From Heterotrichella gracilis (taxonomy: Eukaryota; Sar; Xanthophyceae; Tribonematales; Xanthonemataceae), in NCBI GenBank assembly GCA_032358255.1, contig JAULBX010007773.1, positions 124,001 to 188,000 of the forward strand: 64,000 nt of DNA, given 5' to 3'. The notes beneath the pieces were generated by a model. It did no database searches, was not told the DNA's origin, and saw only the letters and a list, made by a program, of their open reading frames with translations. Shown piece by piece: positions 23,981 to 36,400 of this stretch. The number at the start of each line of letters is the position of its first letter. Position 1 is the first letter of the stretch. Both the position numbers and the translations under genes were made by a program.

Positions 23981-26900
23981 ATGGGCCATGGCAGTGCTTC
24001 AGGGAATGGTGTGTGGAGCAGCGCGCTTGCTTGCCTACTCATCCTCGTATGCTGCTCAACGCTCCACAGTGTATGCGCCCTGACAACCATAGGCTGGATC
24101 CCCCCAAGGTACGGAGTCCTGTGCAGTCTTGTTCCCTCACACATGCACTGCCATTGCGTGGTTGCGTAATAATTTGAGAACCAGCTAGTGTCTATTAGGT
24201 GTTCAATGGCAAGAACAAGTGAATTTCAATATCGTATTACTAGTGATTTTCAATATCCTAGGTACTGTACCACGCAGGAATCATACGTATGATAATACTG
24301 CATTGTGGTTGCTGCATGTGGCCATAGTAGCAGGGCAGATTCATGCAAGTTATATGCACTGTGAACACTCACCACGTCTCACCCTGGAAGCTGTTATAGT
24401 AAAGCAACTGGTTGTGGACCAGACAGTGATCACCCAGTGACCCACCCCATGGCATGACCATTACCATAACCAGGCATGTTTTCCTGTGCAGTTTGACGTA
24501 CCAGGTCAGCGGTCAAAACCAGGGTTACTGGCTGGTCTACCACGGAGGGGTGCCTTTGAACGGCAGCTCTGTAATTAGGGAGTGCCCTACGGGTCAGTTT
24601 GTTACTTCTTGGCAGCTGTCGTCTGGAATAGCACCACAGTCATTCTCTGATCCATCGGATGTAAGAGCAGTCCTCTCGTTGTCTGCCAACTGCAGCAATG
24701 GAACAGCTCTGGATACAGTAGGCGCTATCAGCAGCAACACAGCAGTGACCTTTGAAAACCAAAACGTGACAGTTGCTAGCGATGCTGGCTTTACAAGGTT
24801 TGAGATCCGGAATACCTCCGTGCTCTCGTCTGTTTTTGGATACGGCTCATCTGCAGGCGACGCAAGTGTTGACGTGTGCCCAGGTATGCCCATGCACTGC
24901 AAGTGCAGTTTGCGATTGTTTGTGCATGGCAGATTGAGCAGCAGCAACTAATGACAGATGCGTGCCACCGTAGGCAAAATAGCTGCAATCAATAGCAGAA
25001 AGCACTGATACTCCTTCAGGGAAATAATGTTCAGAGTGACAGTTGAATCAACCTGGAGTAACATGGCTATGGTGAATCACCCTGTGTGTGTGTGTGTATC
25101 CCAGGGTCCCTGAAGATTGCAGGTTTCAGGGCAATGACGGACGGCAATCTATTGTATGGCCTGCAGATGAAGTGTGCCTGCTCTGAGTGTGGTACGTTAG
25201 ACTGTGCTTGACGAGTCTAAGCTTTTTGATGTGCCTTGTGATCAACATGTGGTGTGGTGTTCAGCCAGCTGAAATGCACCCTGTGTGATCATTTGGACTG
25301 TCTCCCTGTGTGTGTTTGGTTCAGTGGCATATGCTGGATAATCCTTTTGTGAATATGAGCTTGCCATCCCCTGGCCCAAGCCTTGGACTACATGAAAATG
25401 CTCCACCTTCAAGTTGCATTGCACTCAAAAGTGCACAGACAAGGTGTGATTTTTTGTCCTCCAAGGTCACTATGAGGCATGACCATTTTGCTGCAGTGTG
25501 CAATTGCGCCAACTATTGGAGTGTGACCGGGAATCGCACAGGGGAGGTAGTTGGGCACAATGGCACCTGTGCACCACCTGGTGGAGGTCGCCCTTTGCCA
25601 TGGTGAGCAAAACCAGTCTTTGCTACAAACACGGCTGATATGCCATCACTTGGGATGCAAGGACAGACCCTGCATGTATCTCGTTATTTGCATTTGAGCG
25701 TTGCAGATTCTGTTATACCTGGATACTTTGTCAGGTTACAATGCAACCCATGTGGCGTGCAACGCGCAAAAATGTTTGACACAAACCTGGGATTGAATGC
25801 AGGTGTTACACTGATGGACAGAATTGTCGCAACACGCCATTCATCGATGTGGCTGGTGGCTGGGGATTCTGCGCCAATGAGGGTGATCCCTACATCTCGG
25901 ATGCTGGTGAGGATGGCTGCGGCGCAACCTGGCGCTCATTGCACTTTCGGGGGATAGATTTGCAGATCTGTGTGAATGTTTTTATTAGGAAGTCACAAAT
26001 TGTGTTTAATAGCTGCGCATTCAGTTTAAACCTAGTGTCCAGCTGTCACAGGGTCATCTTACCGTAAGACATTATATAGATGATGCCCATACTTGAAAAT
26101 GATCTTATATAATTGAGGTTTTTTCCTATCGCATTCCTATCGAAGTTGATTCATTATTATGTGATTCATAGTTGTAAGATGCAAGTCGGTCAATACAATA
26201 AACAGGATATTATTAAGTTCTTGGCTGCAATAGTCACTGGTTGCCGTTACGAGATATGTTACTAGCCATTGGGCATTTTTGCGCACATGTGCTTGTTTTT
26301 CCTATCGCAACTTTTTCAGCCACTTAGTAGTCAAAGAGGAATTAGCACTGTTGCAGTCTTTGTGCAGTGTACAACTAGCTGTGTTATCTAGGACATGCGG
26401 CAAGTGTGTTTTACTGCACTCTTACACTGCACAATGTGTGGCACTGCACTATTATGCTTGCACCGTGGTTCCGTCAGTGATTCGACTAAGACATCTTCTG
26501 TTCCATCGTTTAGGGAAAACAAGAAAGGGTTGTATTTGCCAGCAGTCGTACAAGATTGCGTACCCAAACGCACCTGTCGTGCAGATTACGGGAGGAAACT
26601 GTGGGGCCTCACCCACTGGGGAGAAAAATGGGCTTTGGTGCTATGTTGAGTAAGTTGATGATTATTACCTATGCTCAAGCAAGTGCGGGTACCTTGCGGT
26701 TCTAATGTGCATATTGTATTTTTTGCCATCTTTGCATTTGTGAGGTGTTTTGGTTTGCTGCTGCAGTGAAGAGACCTGTGTTAAGGGGCAGCCGGAGCAT
26801 GATCAGACAGGACCCTGGGACTATTGCAGTCAGCTTAATAACGCCTACTTCCCGGTGGATCTGCTGTCCTTATTGGACTACAACCTGGTGCAGGTGTGGT

Positions 26901-29900
26901 AGGCCTTTGCTTGACCAGCTGTTCTGGCTGGCTGTGGTGCTGTAGTCAACCTGGTGCGATCCAGTGGCCCCCCTATATCCGTCTTCGTGCGTTCCATTTC
27001 TTTCTATCTGCTTTAAGGGAAATGCAAGAGCTAGACCAATCTCCAATGCTGACTTGCTCTAGATCCATCCCTTCCTCAACCAACGCCCTTGTCCTTGAGA
27101 TGAGGCGTGTTGTTTAATACTGACTTGAATTTTATTTATGGTGCAGATTGCGCTTCAGATTTACGACACCGAAGACACCTACGAGCCCTCGATGATGCTC
27201 GATGATGCTGGCTGGCAGGAAGCATGGGACCTTACCCAGGAGGCTGCGGGTACAAGCAAGAACCCCAAAGTGTTTTCGAGAATCTTCAACTACACTCTCA
27301 TCTTCGACATAGTCAAGGATTTCTGGCGGTTTGGCTATAATGAAACAACACTTCCACCAGTGATGTTGTTGGGGACTTCGGACGATCGAGTCCTTTTGCA
27401 CACAACAGAGTACATGAGTACACCAGAGTTTGAGTGAGTTTGCATTGCACACATGGGCAAGTGTTGCATGGTCTACTTCAGCATTCGTGCACGTGTTGGT
27501 CACACTGACTGAGGTGTCACCTAGATTGAAAAGTACCGGGGGCACCTGCATTTCTGATCCTACCATCAGTTGTCCATAACTAAGTGAAGACCGAACCTGT
27601 GAGGCCACTTACCTGGTGCCACACCGAATGGTGCTGCAAACTTCATACATCTGCCGCTTGAGTAACTTCTGGTGCCATGAATGCTGGTACAGTAAAGGTC
27701 GCTGCACTCCTTGCTGCAAGGTGGTATCTGCCAATGCTTGCATGCAGAAAAGGTTCCAATCGAGCACTGTCGCCATGCAGGTACAAGCTCCTGCAGCTTC
27801 TGCAAGAGGACTTTGACACAGAGATTAAGAACATCAGAGTGACCACGCTGTATAAACCAAAGAGGCCACCACAAGCTCCACCACCTGCCCCAGCGCCAGG
27901 GGGGGCGTCAGCAAATAGCACAAGCGGTGGTAAGTTGGTGAGGTTGAGGTACTTAAAAGTGGAACTGTGCCTGCACCTTCAGCAGCATGTGATAAGAATA
28001 GATAGTCCAGTTCTTGCACGATTTTGTTGACAATGTGTAGTACTTTTCAGTTTTGCCAATCGGAAATGTTGTTAAGCTGCAAGCAGGACAACTAAATATT
28101 CACAAGAGTTACAGGTCTGCAGCCCTTGGCATCAGTCAATAGCGTCTGACGTGATACAGAGCATGCTGTGCAGGAATAAACCATTTTGCAATTGTATCAT
28201 TGGCTGAGACGTGATGGTTGTATGACGGTGACTTACTTGCACAGTCAGGGCCATGTGAGTTGCTCATGCTGCATCGGATGTGGCTGATGGTTAATGGCGC
28301 TGTGGCACAGGTTCAGGTGGCTTGAGCACCGGTGGCATTGTCGGAATCGTGATTGGCATTTTGGTTGCCATTGCAGCAGCAGCCTTAGTATGCTGGGCGT
28401 TGCTGTGGCGCAGCCGCAGGCGTGCCAGGACTGAGGACAAGGAGGTAATACCTTACTTTGTGCTCCCTAAATGCAGGTTGTGCACTCCTTTTTGTCCTCT
28501 TTTAAGAGTGTGCACAATTGCTGCGTGTTTCTGGTGGTATTCCTACATTGGGAAGCAGTTAGCAGCCGTGCCACAACAAGTTGTGCATTGTAGTCATTGT
28601 GAAGTGGCTTTCGTTTGAATCAGATGTGTTTCTTCTGTTTGCATTATTCAAGTCCTTGCACCAGGCGTGCTGCTGACGCCCTTGATCATTCTGTTTTCCA
28701 GCCTGGAAACTGGCTTGGCTCCATCTTTGTGCGGCACATGCGTCATTCTGAGAGCAGTGAAATCCAGTCCCGAGCCAGCGGTCCTGGCAGCAGCATTTCA
28801 GGGACTGTTGCAGCTGCTGCGCTGGCGTCTGGGGCAGAGAAACCCCCTCCCAGTGGGTCCCTGTGGGGGTCTGACACTGCGCAGGATTTCCCTTTGGTTT
28901 CCTTGTTCGACACCAATGTCTTTGACATCAAGCCTGAGGAGATCAAGATCCTGAAGAAGCAAGATGGGAGCGACTGGCTATTAGGGGCTGGAGCTGCGGG
29001 GAAGGTCAGTACTTGTACAATCCACACCCAGCACCCATCAATTACACGTGGATTATTGAAGCTTGGTGATCTCTGAGGAAAGTGCAGGATGGGGAAGCTT
29101 GATGATCTGCGTATATTGTGTATTTATTTTACACGGAAAATAAATGCATTAAAATTTTAGCAAGCACATTGTTATGTGAAAAGCTCCCAAACTTTCTTTT
29201 TAATACCTTCTTGGTTTATTATTGTTATATGGTATGTGCTGTGCTGGGATAATTGGCATTGGCAATTTCGGTGCTGTACATCATACCCAGAGTATTCTGT
29301 ACAGGCTGAACACAATCTTCAGCTGTGCTGACATTCTGTGCAGGTGTACAAGGCAGCGTGGAACGATGCCCAGCCGGTAGCGGTCAAGATTCTGTACAGC
29401 CAGGTACGTCTCGGGTAGATGGCATGCGGGATGGCATGCAGATGTTGGAAATGGTGGGGGAAATAAAAAAATTTGGAAATGGCTACGTAGAGGCGTAGAT
29501 GGGGATGAAGATTGCTGGCGGGCCAACCTACAATATCATCAGGATTGTGACGCAACCCGCCTTCAACCATCAACACTGATCATTTTTACATGTATTTATG
29601 TGTTCCATGTGAAATAAAATATGAACCTGCTTACAATGAATAATGCTACGAGTAATTTCAGAGCTGCCCTGGCGTAACTTATGCATTTGTGCGCATGCCA
29701 GGACCCACATCAGCAGCAGGAGTTTATCAAAGAGATTAACTTGCTCAAGGCCTGCCGCCACACCAACATCGTGCTGTTCCTGGGTGCATGCTTGGTAGAC
29801 AACCAGCTGTGGGCCATTACCGAGTTGATGCCGGGCGGGAATTTGTGGACTGCAGTGAATCAGAAAAAGGTTACCTGGTACAGAAGGTGTGCGCACGACT

Positions 29901-32262
29901 CATTGCCTTGGCACGCACTGATAGTCCATACGGGAATGTGCAGAACCAATCATCAGGCATATGTGGCAAAGGCACCATGCAGTCACAGACTTTGGCAGTG
30001 CATGCCTGATGTAGCCATGGTGCTACACATGCCACAGATCTGCTGTGTCTTGGTTTGCAAGAATGGACATACAATCAGTGATCAAAACTTCAAAATTCAG
30101 ACCTTTGGGCACCACCAATGCGGTACTTACTGAACACTACTGAGCAGTCCATTACATAAAAAACTAATCACAGTTTTAAACAGCAATTAAGTCCCTGTTC
30201 TATGTGTCTAGGGGCCGCAAGATTGCCATCGATATGGCGCGCGGCCTGGCGTTCCTCCACAGCCGCCGCATCGTGCACCTGGACATCAAGAGCCCAAACA
30301 TCCTGCTGGCCTCTGATGGCACAGCCAAGATTGCAGACGTGGGCCTCGCGCAAGTCATCCAGACCCGAACCGTCAACCAGACAGGTAGCAGTCGTGATTC
30401 AGCTCCCGTAGTCACTTAGGTGGCATAGATATTGTGATATTGTGAACCCCTGTTGGTACAACGTTTGTCAGCAAAATCACCTCAGGTAGTGTCACAGGAT
30501 CTGGCAAATGACAATTTGGTTAACAAACCTGACAGGCCTGGACTGAGATGGTGTTGATGTCTATCTGCCAGTGACCTGCCTGGCTGTACATAATCTTGAT
30601 TGCTGCCTGTGGAGATTTTTGACTGCTACCTAGGTGCCTTGAGCCTTGGCTCTTGGAGTGGGGTGAGGCATACCCAGACATGGTAACCTGGCTTCTAAGC
30701 TGGACAGCAATACTCACTTGCTTGTCTGGGTGACTATATGGGTACCTTTGCCTGCCAGGTCTGCTGTATGGAATCTTGACCGCTACCTGTACAGAATCCT
30801 GACAGTTGCCTGTGTGGAACCTTGACTGCTGCCTAGGTGACTACGTGGGTACCTTTGCCTGGTCCGCTCCCGAGCTGCTGATGGGGGGCAAGTGCACCGA
30901 GCTGGCAGACATCTACAGCTACGGGGTGGTGCTGTGGGAGATCTGCACAAATGAGCGGCCGGAGCGCGGCAGGCTGCGCAACATCATGTGAGTACTAGTA
31001 CCGTAGCTATGGCGCCTTGCGCATGCGCGCGGCAGATTTGGGGTAGTCAGTGGCTACCGTCTCAAAATCATGCACACTGCAACGTTGCAGTGTGCATGCT
31101 TTTATTTGGCATGTCAATGTGACCCTAGGGGTCCACAGCAGCTAGGCGGTATTGACTCACTGTTAGGCATATTACGCGTTTAGTGTTAGCACACCTTTGA
31201 AACGTGAAATAAAATGAAATGTTATTAGACTAGGACTGTTGGATCTAACAAACGTATGTGCTTGCGGCGACTTGCATTATATGGATTATGTGGCCAGCAC
31301 ACCAGCGCTGTTCGCACCATGCATATCACTCGTTACCTCGTGCGTACTCCAATGAAAGCCTTCTTTAGGTTTCAGCCAACCTTAGGCTCCTATGCACAAA
31401 TATCCACACCTGAGAAGGTACAGCAGCAAGGCGATCAATTCCCTTCACGCAATGTATTTGTTGCTGCAGTGTGCCCCTTGAGTGTCCAGAGGAGACGGCT
31501 GGCTTGGTCCACCAATGCCTGCTTGCCAACCCGGATGATCGCCCAACAGCCACGCAGGTAGGGATCCATGATACGTAATATGTGCCTGCACAGTATGCAA
31601 TATATAAAAGTAAGTATAAATAAGAAGAAATGATTATGCATTTAAATAAATGCATTTTTATAAGTGGTTTTGCTATTTAATTCGAAAATGCTTAGTATTG
31701 TGAATCCCTACACGCAGGTCATTAAGTATCTGAGGACAAGCGTCGCCCCCAGCAGCAGCGGCACGCCGGGAGGTTCGTTAGAGTTAAGCACCAACACCAT
31801 GGCACAGAGCTTGAATCACAGCATGGGTGAAACTGTTGCCACAATTCCTGGTGAGGCAGTGGAGCTGACAGAGCAATGATCATGATCAACTCTGTGGGGT
31901 GGTCAGCGCATTGGCGATGGTGATGCATGGGAGCTGCCAGATGGCAGTGCTCCTGGTGCAATCACTGATGGTTGCCCTATGGAGTTCAATACCTCACTGG
32001 GCCGGTCACAGCTGTGCAGCGCTGGGAAGGCGTACGTGGAGTGGAGTTTGCCCATGCAACCCAGGATGGCAATTGCATGATGCAGCAACCTCGAGGCATA
32101 CGGCTGGCAGCTGGGCTCCTCAAAATATGCCTGAATAAAGTGTGCTCTGACAGTCATGCAGAGTTGATTTTTATGGCACTGCACGAGCGTGGCACAGAGT
32201 TGGAGTGACTCCAGCATGTGGCAATCAACGGTTTAGGAGGCTCAGCGGCAGATTCTCACGCA
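22860..32262. repeat. Tandem duplication unit 1 (about 9.4 kb)
   Basis: The whole kinase gene with about 1.1 kb of upstream and 0.4 kb of downstream sequence is repeated head to tail in the next ~8.7 kb. Exons agree closely while introns and flanks have drifted with many gaps, so the duplication is not recent but is far from saturation. Boundaries are approximate. Confidence 0.85.
23981..31879 (+). CDS. Receptor-like protein kinase, first tandem copy (923 aa)
   Basis: Seventeen exons join in phase: 23981-24108, 24492-24883, 25105-25191, 25497-25602, 25803-25906, 26514-26649, 26767-26893, 27147-27433, 27781-27929, 28311-28444, 28702-29004, 29344-29403, 29702-29886, 30212-30384, 30837-30987, 31470-31557 and 31718-31879. 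A signal peptide (SSALACLLILVCCSTLHSVCA) leads into a Cys-rich ectodomain. Modules such as [10 protein letters not shown] and GLWCYVDEETC followed by GPWDYC look like fibronectin-II/kringle-type modules (inference). A Pro-rich stalk precedes one transmembrane helix at about 514-538 (GIVGIVIGILVAIAAAALVC). The cytoplasmic kinase is TKL-like: loop LGAGAAGK, lysine in VAVKIL (about 666), HLDIKSPN in place of HRD, DVG in place of DFG (776-778), and [17 protein letters not shown] lies at 32134. The ligand is unknown. Confidence 0.88.
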
Positions 32263-33416
32263 GGCGGTGTTTAGCCCTCTAGGGTTCAGTTTTGGGTGGC
32301 CCATGCTTTCCCCATATGTACATCTTGATTGGAGGCCACCTCCCTTGGTGGTGGACTGCCGAATGGACCATTTTTGGCATCGTGCACGTGACAGGGCAGC
32401 CCACAGCCGACCTGTGCATGCGAGCTTTCAATCGACGCGGAGTGTGGCACCCTTGGCCTGCGAAACAAAACCAAATGCTGCGCTTTGGCGCATGTAAATA
32501 TACCCCAAGTTGAACGCGAGGTGTGTCTGAGACGTTTCTTGTACATATGCACGAATTGCGCTGAGCAGTTCTCCACTCCACGTCAGGGCTGTACACATGT
32601 GTGGTGGGAGCCTACAACATCAGCTTCTGTCACAGTGCGAGAGCTAAAACCCCACGGCGGCTTTGTCCTAGCTGAAGCCAACCCAGCGCTGCCTCAGCAG
32701 CTTAGCTGCAGTGAAGTGAGTTTTCCGGAGTGACAGTATTCAGATTCCAAGCCTCTACCTCTCGAGCTGACTGGCGCAGTACAGGCCCCTGTCGCACAGC
32801 TGCAGCTTTCAGTGGTGGCACTCACAGTGTCAAGACAAGTTGTGGTCCTGTTTTACGAGACCTGAGGGCACAGCCCTTGCCAAGGAAGCTGAAGTCTGTC
32901 TGACAGGAGCCAAGTTTAAAGCAGCCAGGGATTTCATGCAGCTGTAGCTTGCCCCAAATAGGCTTGCAGCATAGCAGGGGCTTTGCCCCAGTGGGGCTGA
33001 CGTCTGTGGTACAACCAGACCCTGCACACGGATTCAGCCAGACCCTGCAAGCTTCCAAACCGGCCTGCAAACAAGTACAACACTGCTGCAGAGCAGGGGC
33101 AGACTCCATTAGTAATACAGCCCATGCCCATTCTTGAGCAGATAGAAGCCTTGACCTGATCTCCTTACCATAAGTTGAGCCAAAGTTTGTGGAACAGAGC
33201 AGCTTCTCAAGGGAAAGGCAGGCCCTGGGACCCCATGCAGCCACCACCACTTGGACCGGTTTCAGTCAGTGCCACTGAGTGAGCATTGTGTGGGTCACTG
33301 TAGAAACTATGGTGCATAACTGGCGGGCCCATACAGCAGCAGGACACGAGCAGGTGGTGCATTACAGGCAGCAGGGGCGGTGGTACTGTCCAGGGACGCA
33401 TTGTTGTCAACAGGGA
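31880..33416. other. Junction between the two kinase copies
   Basis: It holds the 3' UTR of copy 1 (AATAAA at 32134, also conserved after copy 2) up to about 32262, then the start of the second duplicated unit with its upstream region. No independent gene is visible; open stretches are not conserved in frame between the two units. Confidence 0.55.
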
Positions 33417-36400
33417 ATGGGCCATGGCAGGGCCACAGGGAATGGTGTTTGGAGCAGCGCGGTTGCTTACCTAATCATCCTTGTATGCTGCTCAAAGCTC
33501 CCGAGTGTATGCGCCCAGACAACCATAGGCTGGATACCTCCAAGGTGCGAGCGGGGTCTTGACGGATGCAATCTTGTTCCCTTGCACGTGCACTGCCATC
33601 GCATGACTGTTGATAAATCTGAGGAGCAGCTGGTTTCCATCAGTTGGGAAAGGGCAATAACAAGTGATTTCCAACTACCATAAAATTTGTACCACCACTC
33701 AGGAATCATTGGTAGTAACCTATCGTGGTTGCTGCACATGCCCATTGTGGCATCTGCCCTAGAGTAGACTTGTGCAATGTGAAATAGGTCCACACCGTGT
33801 TCACCCAGTGACCCACCCATGACCATTAGCTGACCAGGCCTGTTTTCCTGTGCAGTTTGACCTACCAGATCAGTGGCGAAGACCAGGAGTACTGGCTGGT
33901 TTACCATGGAGGGGTGCCTTTGAACGGCAGCTCTGTGACCAGGGAGTGCCCTATGGGTCAGTTTGTTACTTCTTGGCAGCTGTCTTCTGGAATTGCACCA
34001 CATTCATTCTCTGACGCAACGGATGTAAGGGCAGTCCTCTCATTGGCTGCCAACTGCAGCAATGGAACAGCTCTGGATACAGTAGGCGCTATCAGCAGCA
34101 ACACAGCAGTGACCTTTGAAAACCAAAACGTGACAGTCGCTAGCGATGCTGGTTTTTCAAGGTTTGAGATCCGGAATACCTCCGTGCTCTCGTCTGTTTT
34201 TGGATACGGCTCATCTGCAGGCGACGCAAATGTTGACGTGTGTCCAGGTGTGTGTGGGCCACTGCAAGTGTGCACCTGCAGTGCACAGTTACGTTTGTTG
34301 GTGCGCGGCAGACTCTGAATCGGATTGAGCAGCTGCAATTACAGACAGAATGCGTGTCACAGTAGGCAAAATAGCTGCAATCGACAGCAGAAAGCTTTGA
34401 GATGTTTTGGGCAATAATTGCAATTATTGCAAGGGCATGAAACTGAATCATTAAGTGAAAGTCAAGGCTTGCATGAGGTGGCGTAGCAACTATGTATAGC
34501 TCCTTCAGGAAAAATTCTGAAGAGTGGCAATGGATTGGACCAATTTGGTGTGACATGGCTGCATACAGAAGGAATGTGGTATGGATTGCAACTTGCAAAT
34601 TACGTTGAGCTTTGCTGTGTGTGTATGTTCCAGGGTCCATGAAGATTGCGGGTTTCAGGGCAATGACGGATGGCAATTTGCTGTACGGCCTGCAGATGAA
34701 GTGTGCCTGCTCCCAGTGTGGTACGTCAGACTCTGCTTGCTAGGCTATGCTGTTCATTATCCCTTCTGATCCATATATATCACGTGAGGTACTGTTCTTT
34801 TCTACCTTCCTCCCGCTAGCTAATTCTATCATGTCAGCCAGGGGCTGAAATGCACCCAGTGTGATTACTTGGAATGTCGCCTGCCAGTGCGTTTTGGGTC
34901 AGTGGCATTATTGTTTTGGAAATGAGCTAGCTTGCCAGCCACTGGCCCAGGCCTTGGCCCAGGCCTTGGTCTGTGTGAAAGGGCTCCACCTTAGGTTGCA
35001 TTGCATTCACAGTGGCACAGCCAAGGTGTGATCTGTGTATCCCAACTTCTCTATCATAAGGAGGCACGGCCATTTTGCTGCAGTGTGCAATTGCGCCAAC
35101 TATTGGAGTGTGACCGGGGATCGCACAGGGGAGGTAGTTGGGCGCAATGGCACCTGTGCACCTGCCGGTGGAGGTCGCCCTTTGCCATGGTGAGGAAAGT
35201 TAGGCCTTGCTACGGATACTCCTGCTATGCCATCACATGGGATGCAAGGACATTCCCTGCATGTTTCTGCAATTATATATCAATGTTGCATTCAAGCCGC
35301 TTGCGGAAATTATTTTATCTGGATGTTTTGTCAGATTACAATGCAACCCATGTGGCGTGCAACGCGCAAACATGGAAACCTGGGAATTCTGCAGGTGTTA
35401 CACTGATGGAAAGGATTGTCGCAATACGCCTTTCATGGACGTGGCTGGTGGCTGGGGATTCTGCGCCAATGAGGGTGATCTCTCCATCTTGGATTCTGGT
35501 GAGGATGACTGCAGCGCCACCTTCCGCTCAGTGCACTTTTAGGGGGGCAACATTTCCAGATCTGTGTGAATGGTTGTGACAACTGCTAATAATAGCTGAA
35601 CTGTCAGGATTAACCCAGTTGTCACCTTCTCGTAAAATTTCATGTAGCAAAGTATAAGATATTGTTTCATTATTCATACATGCTTGATGTATCATCCAAG
35701 ATAACGAATTTAATCTATTTTATTTCAAGTTTTATGAGATGTAAATCTTTCAATAAAAAGTTAAGTAATAGACATGGTCTATTGAAGCTCGTGGCTGCAA
35801 AAGTCACTGGTCCTGCACTGCTATGCTGCACAAAGTGTGGCCCTCCACTTTATGCTTGCACCGTGGTTATGTTGGTGATTGAACAAATCATTTTCTGTCC
35901 TGTCCTGTAGGTAAAACAAGAAAGGGTTGTATGTGCCAGCAGTCATACAAGATTGCGTACCCAAGCGCACCTGTCGTGCAGATTACGGGAGGAAACTGTG
36001 GGGCCTCACCCACTGGGGAGAAAAATGGGCTTTGGTGCTATGTTGAGTAAGTTGATGATAATTATCTGTGCTTTTCAGATATATTGTTTGTTTTGTTGAT
36101 GTGCATATTTTATGTCTAAATTGTCTATTTTGTCTCTTGAGTTGTTTTTTTGCTGTTGCAGCGAGGAGACCTGTGTGGAGGGCCAGCCGGAGCATGACCA
36201 GACGGGACCCTGGGACTATTGCAGTCAGCTTAATAACGCCTACTTCTCACTGGAGCTGCTGTCCTTGTTGGACTACAACCTGGTGCAGGTATGGTAGGCC
36301 TTTGCTTGCCCAGCCGTCATGGCTGGAAGGGGTGCGCCCTGGTGCGAGCCATAGGGCCCCTATCTCCACTTGCGCGTTCCCTTTCTTTCTATCATCTTCT

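Noticed and set aside
25907-25960. Reading straight on past exon 5 of kinase copy 1 as extra coding sequence
   Set aside because: The frame stays open in copy 1, but the same place in copy 2 has a stop. The donor GCTG|GTGAGG in copy 1 and TCTG|GTGAGG in copy 2 both join the next exon in phase.
29405-29580. Minus-strand coding stretch within a kinase intron
   Set aside because: No conservation with the matching intron of copy 2 and no splice partners.
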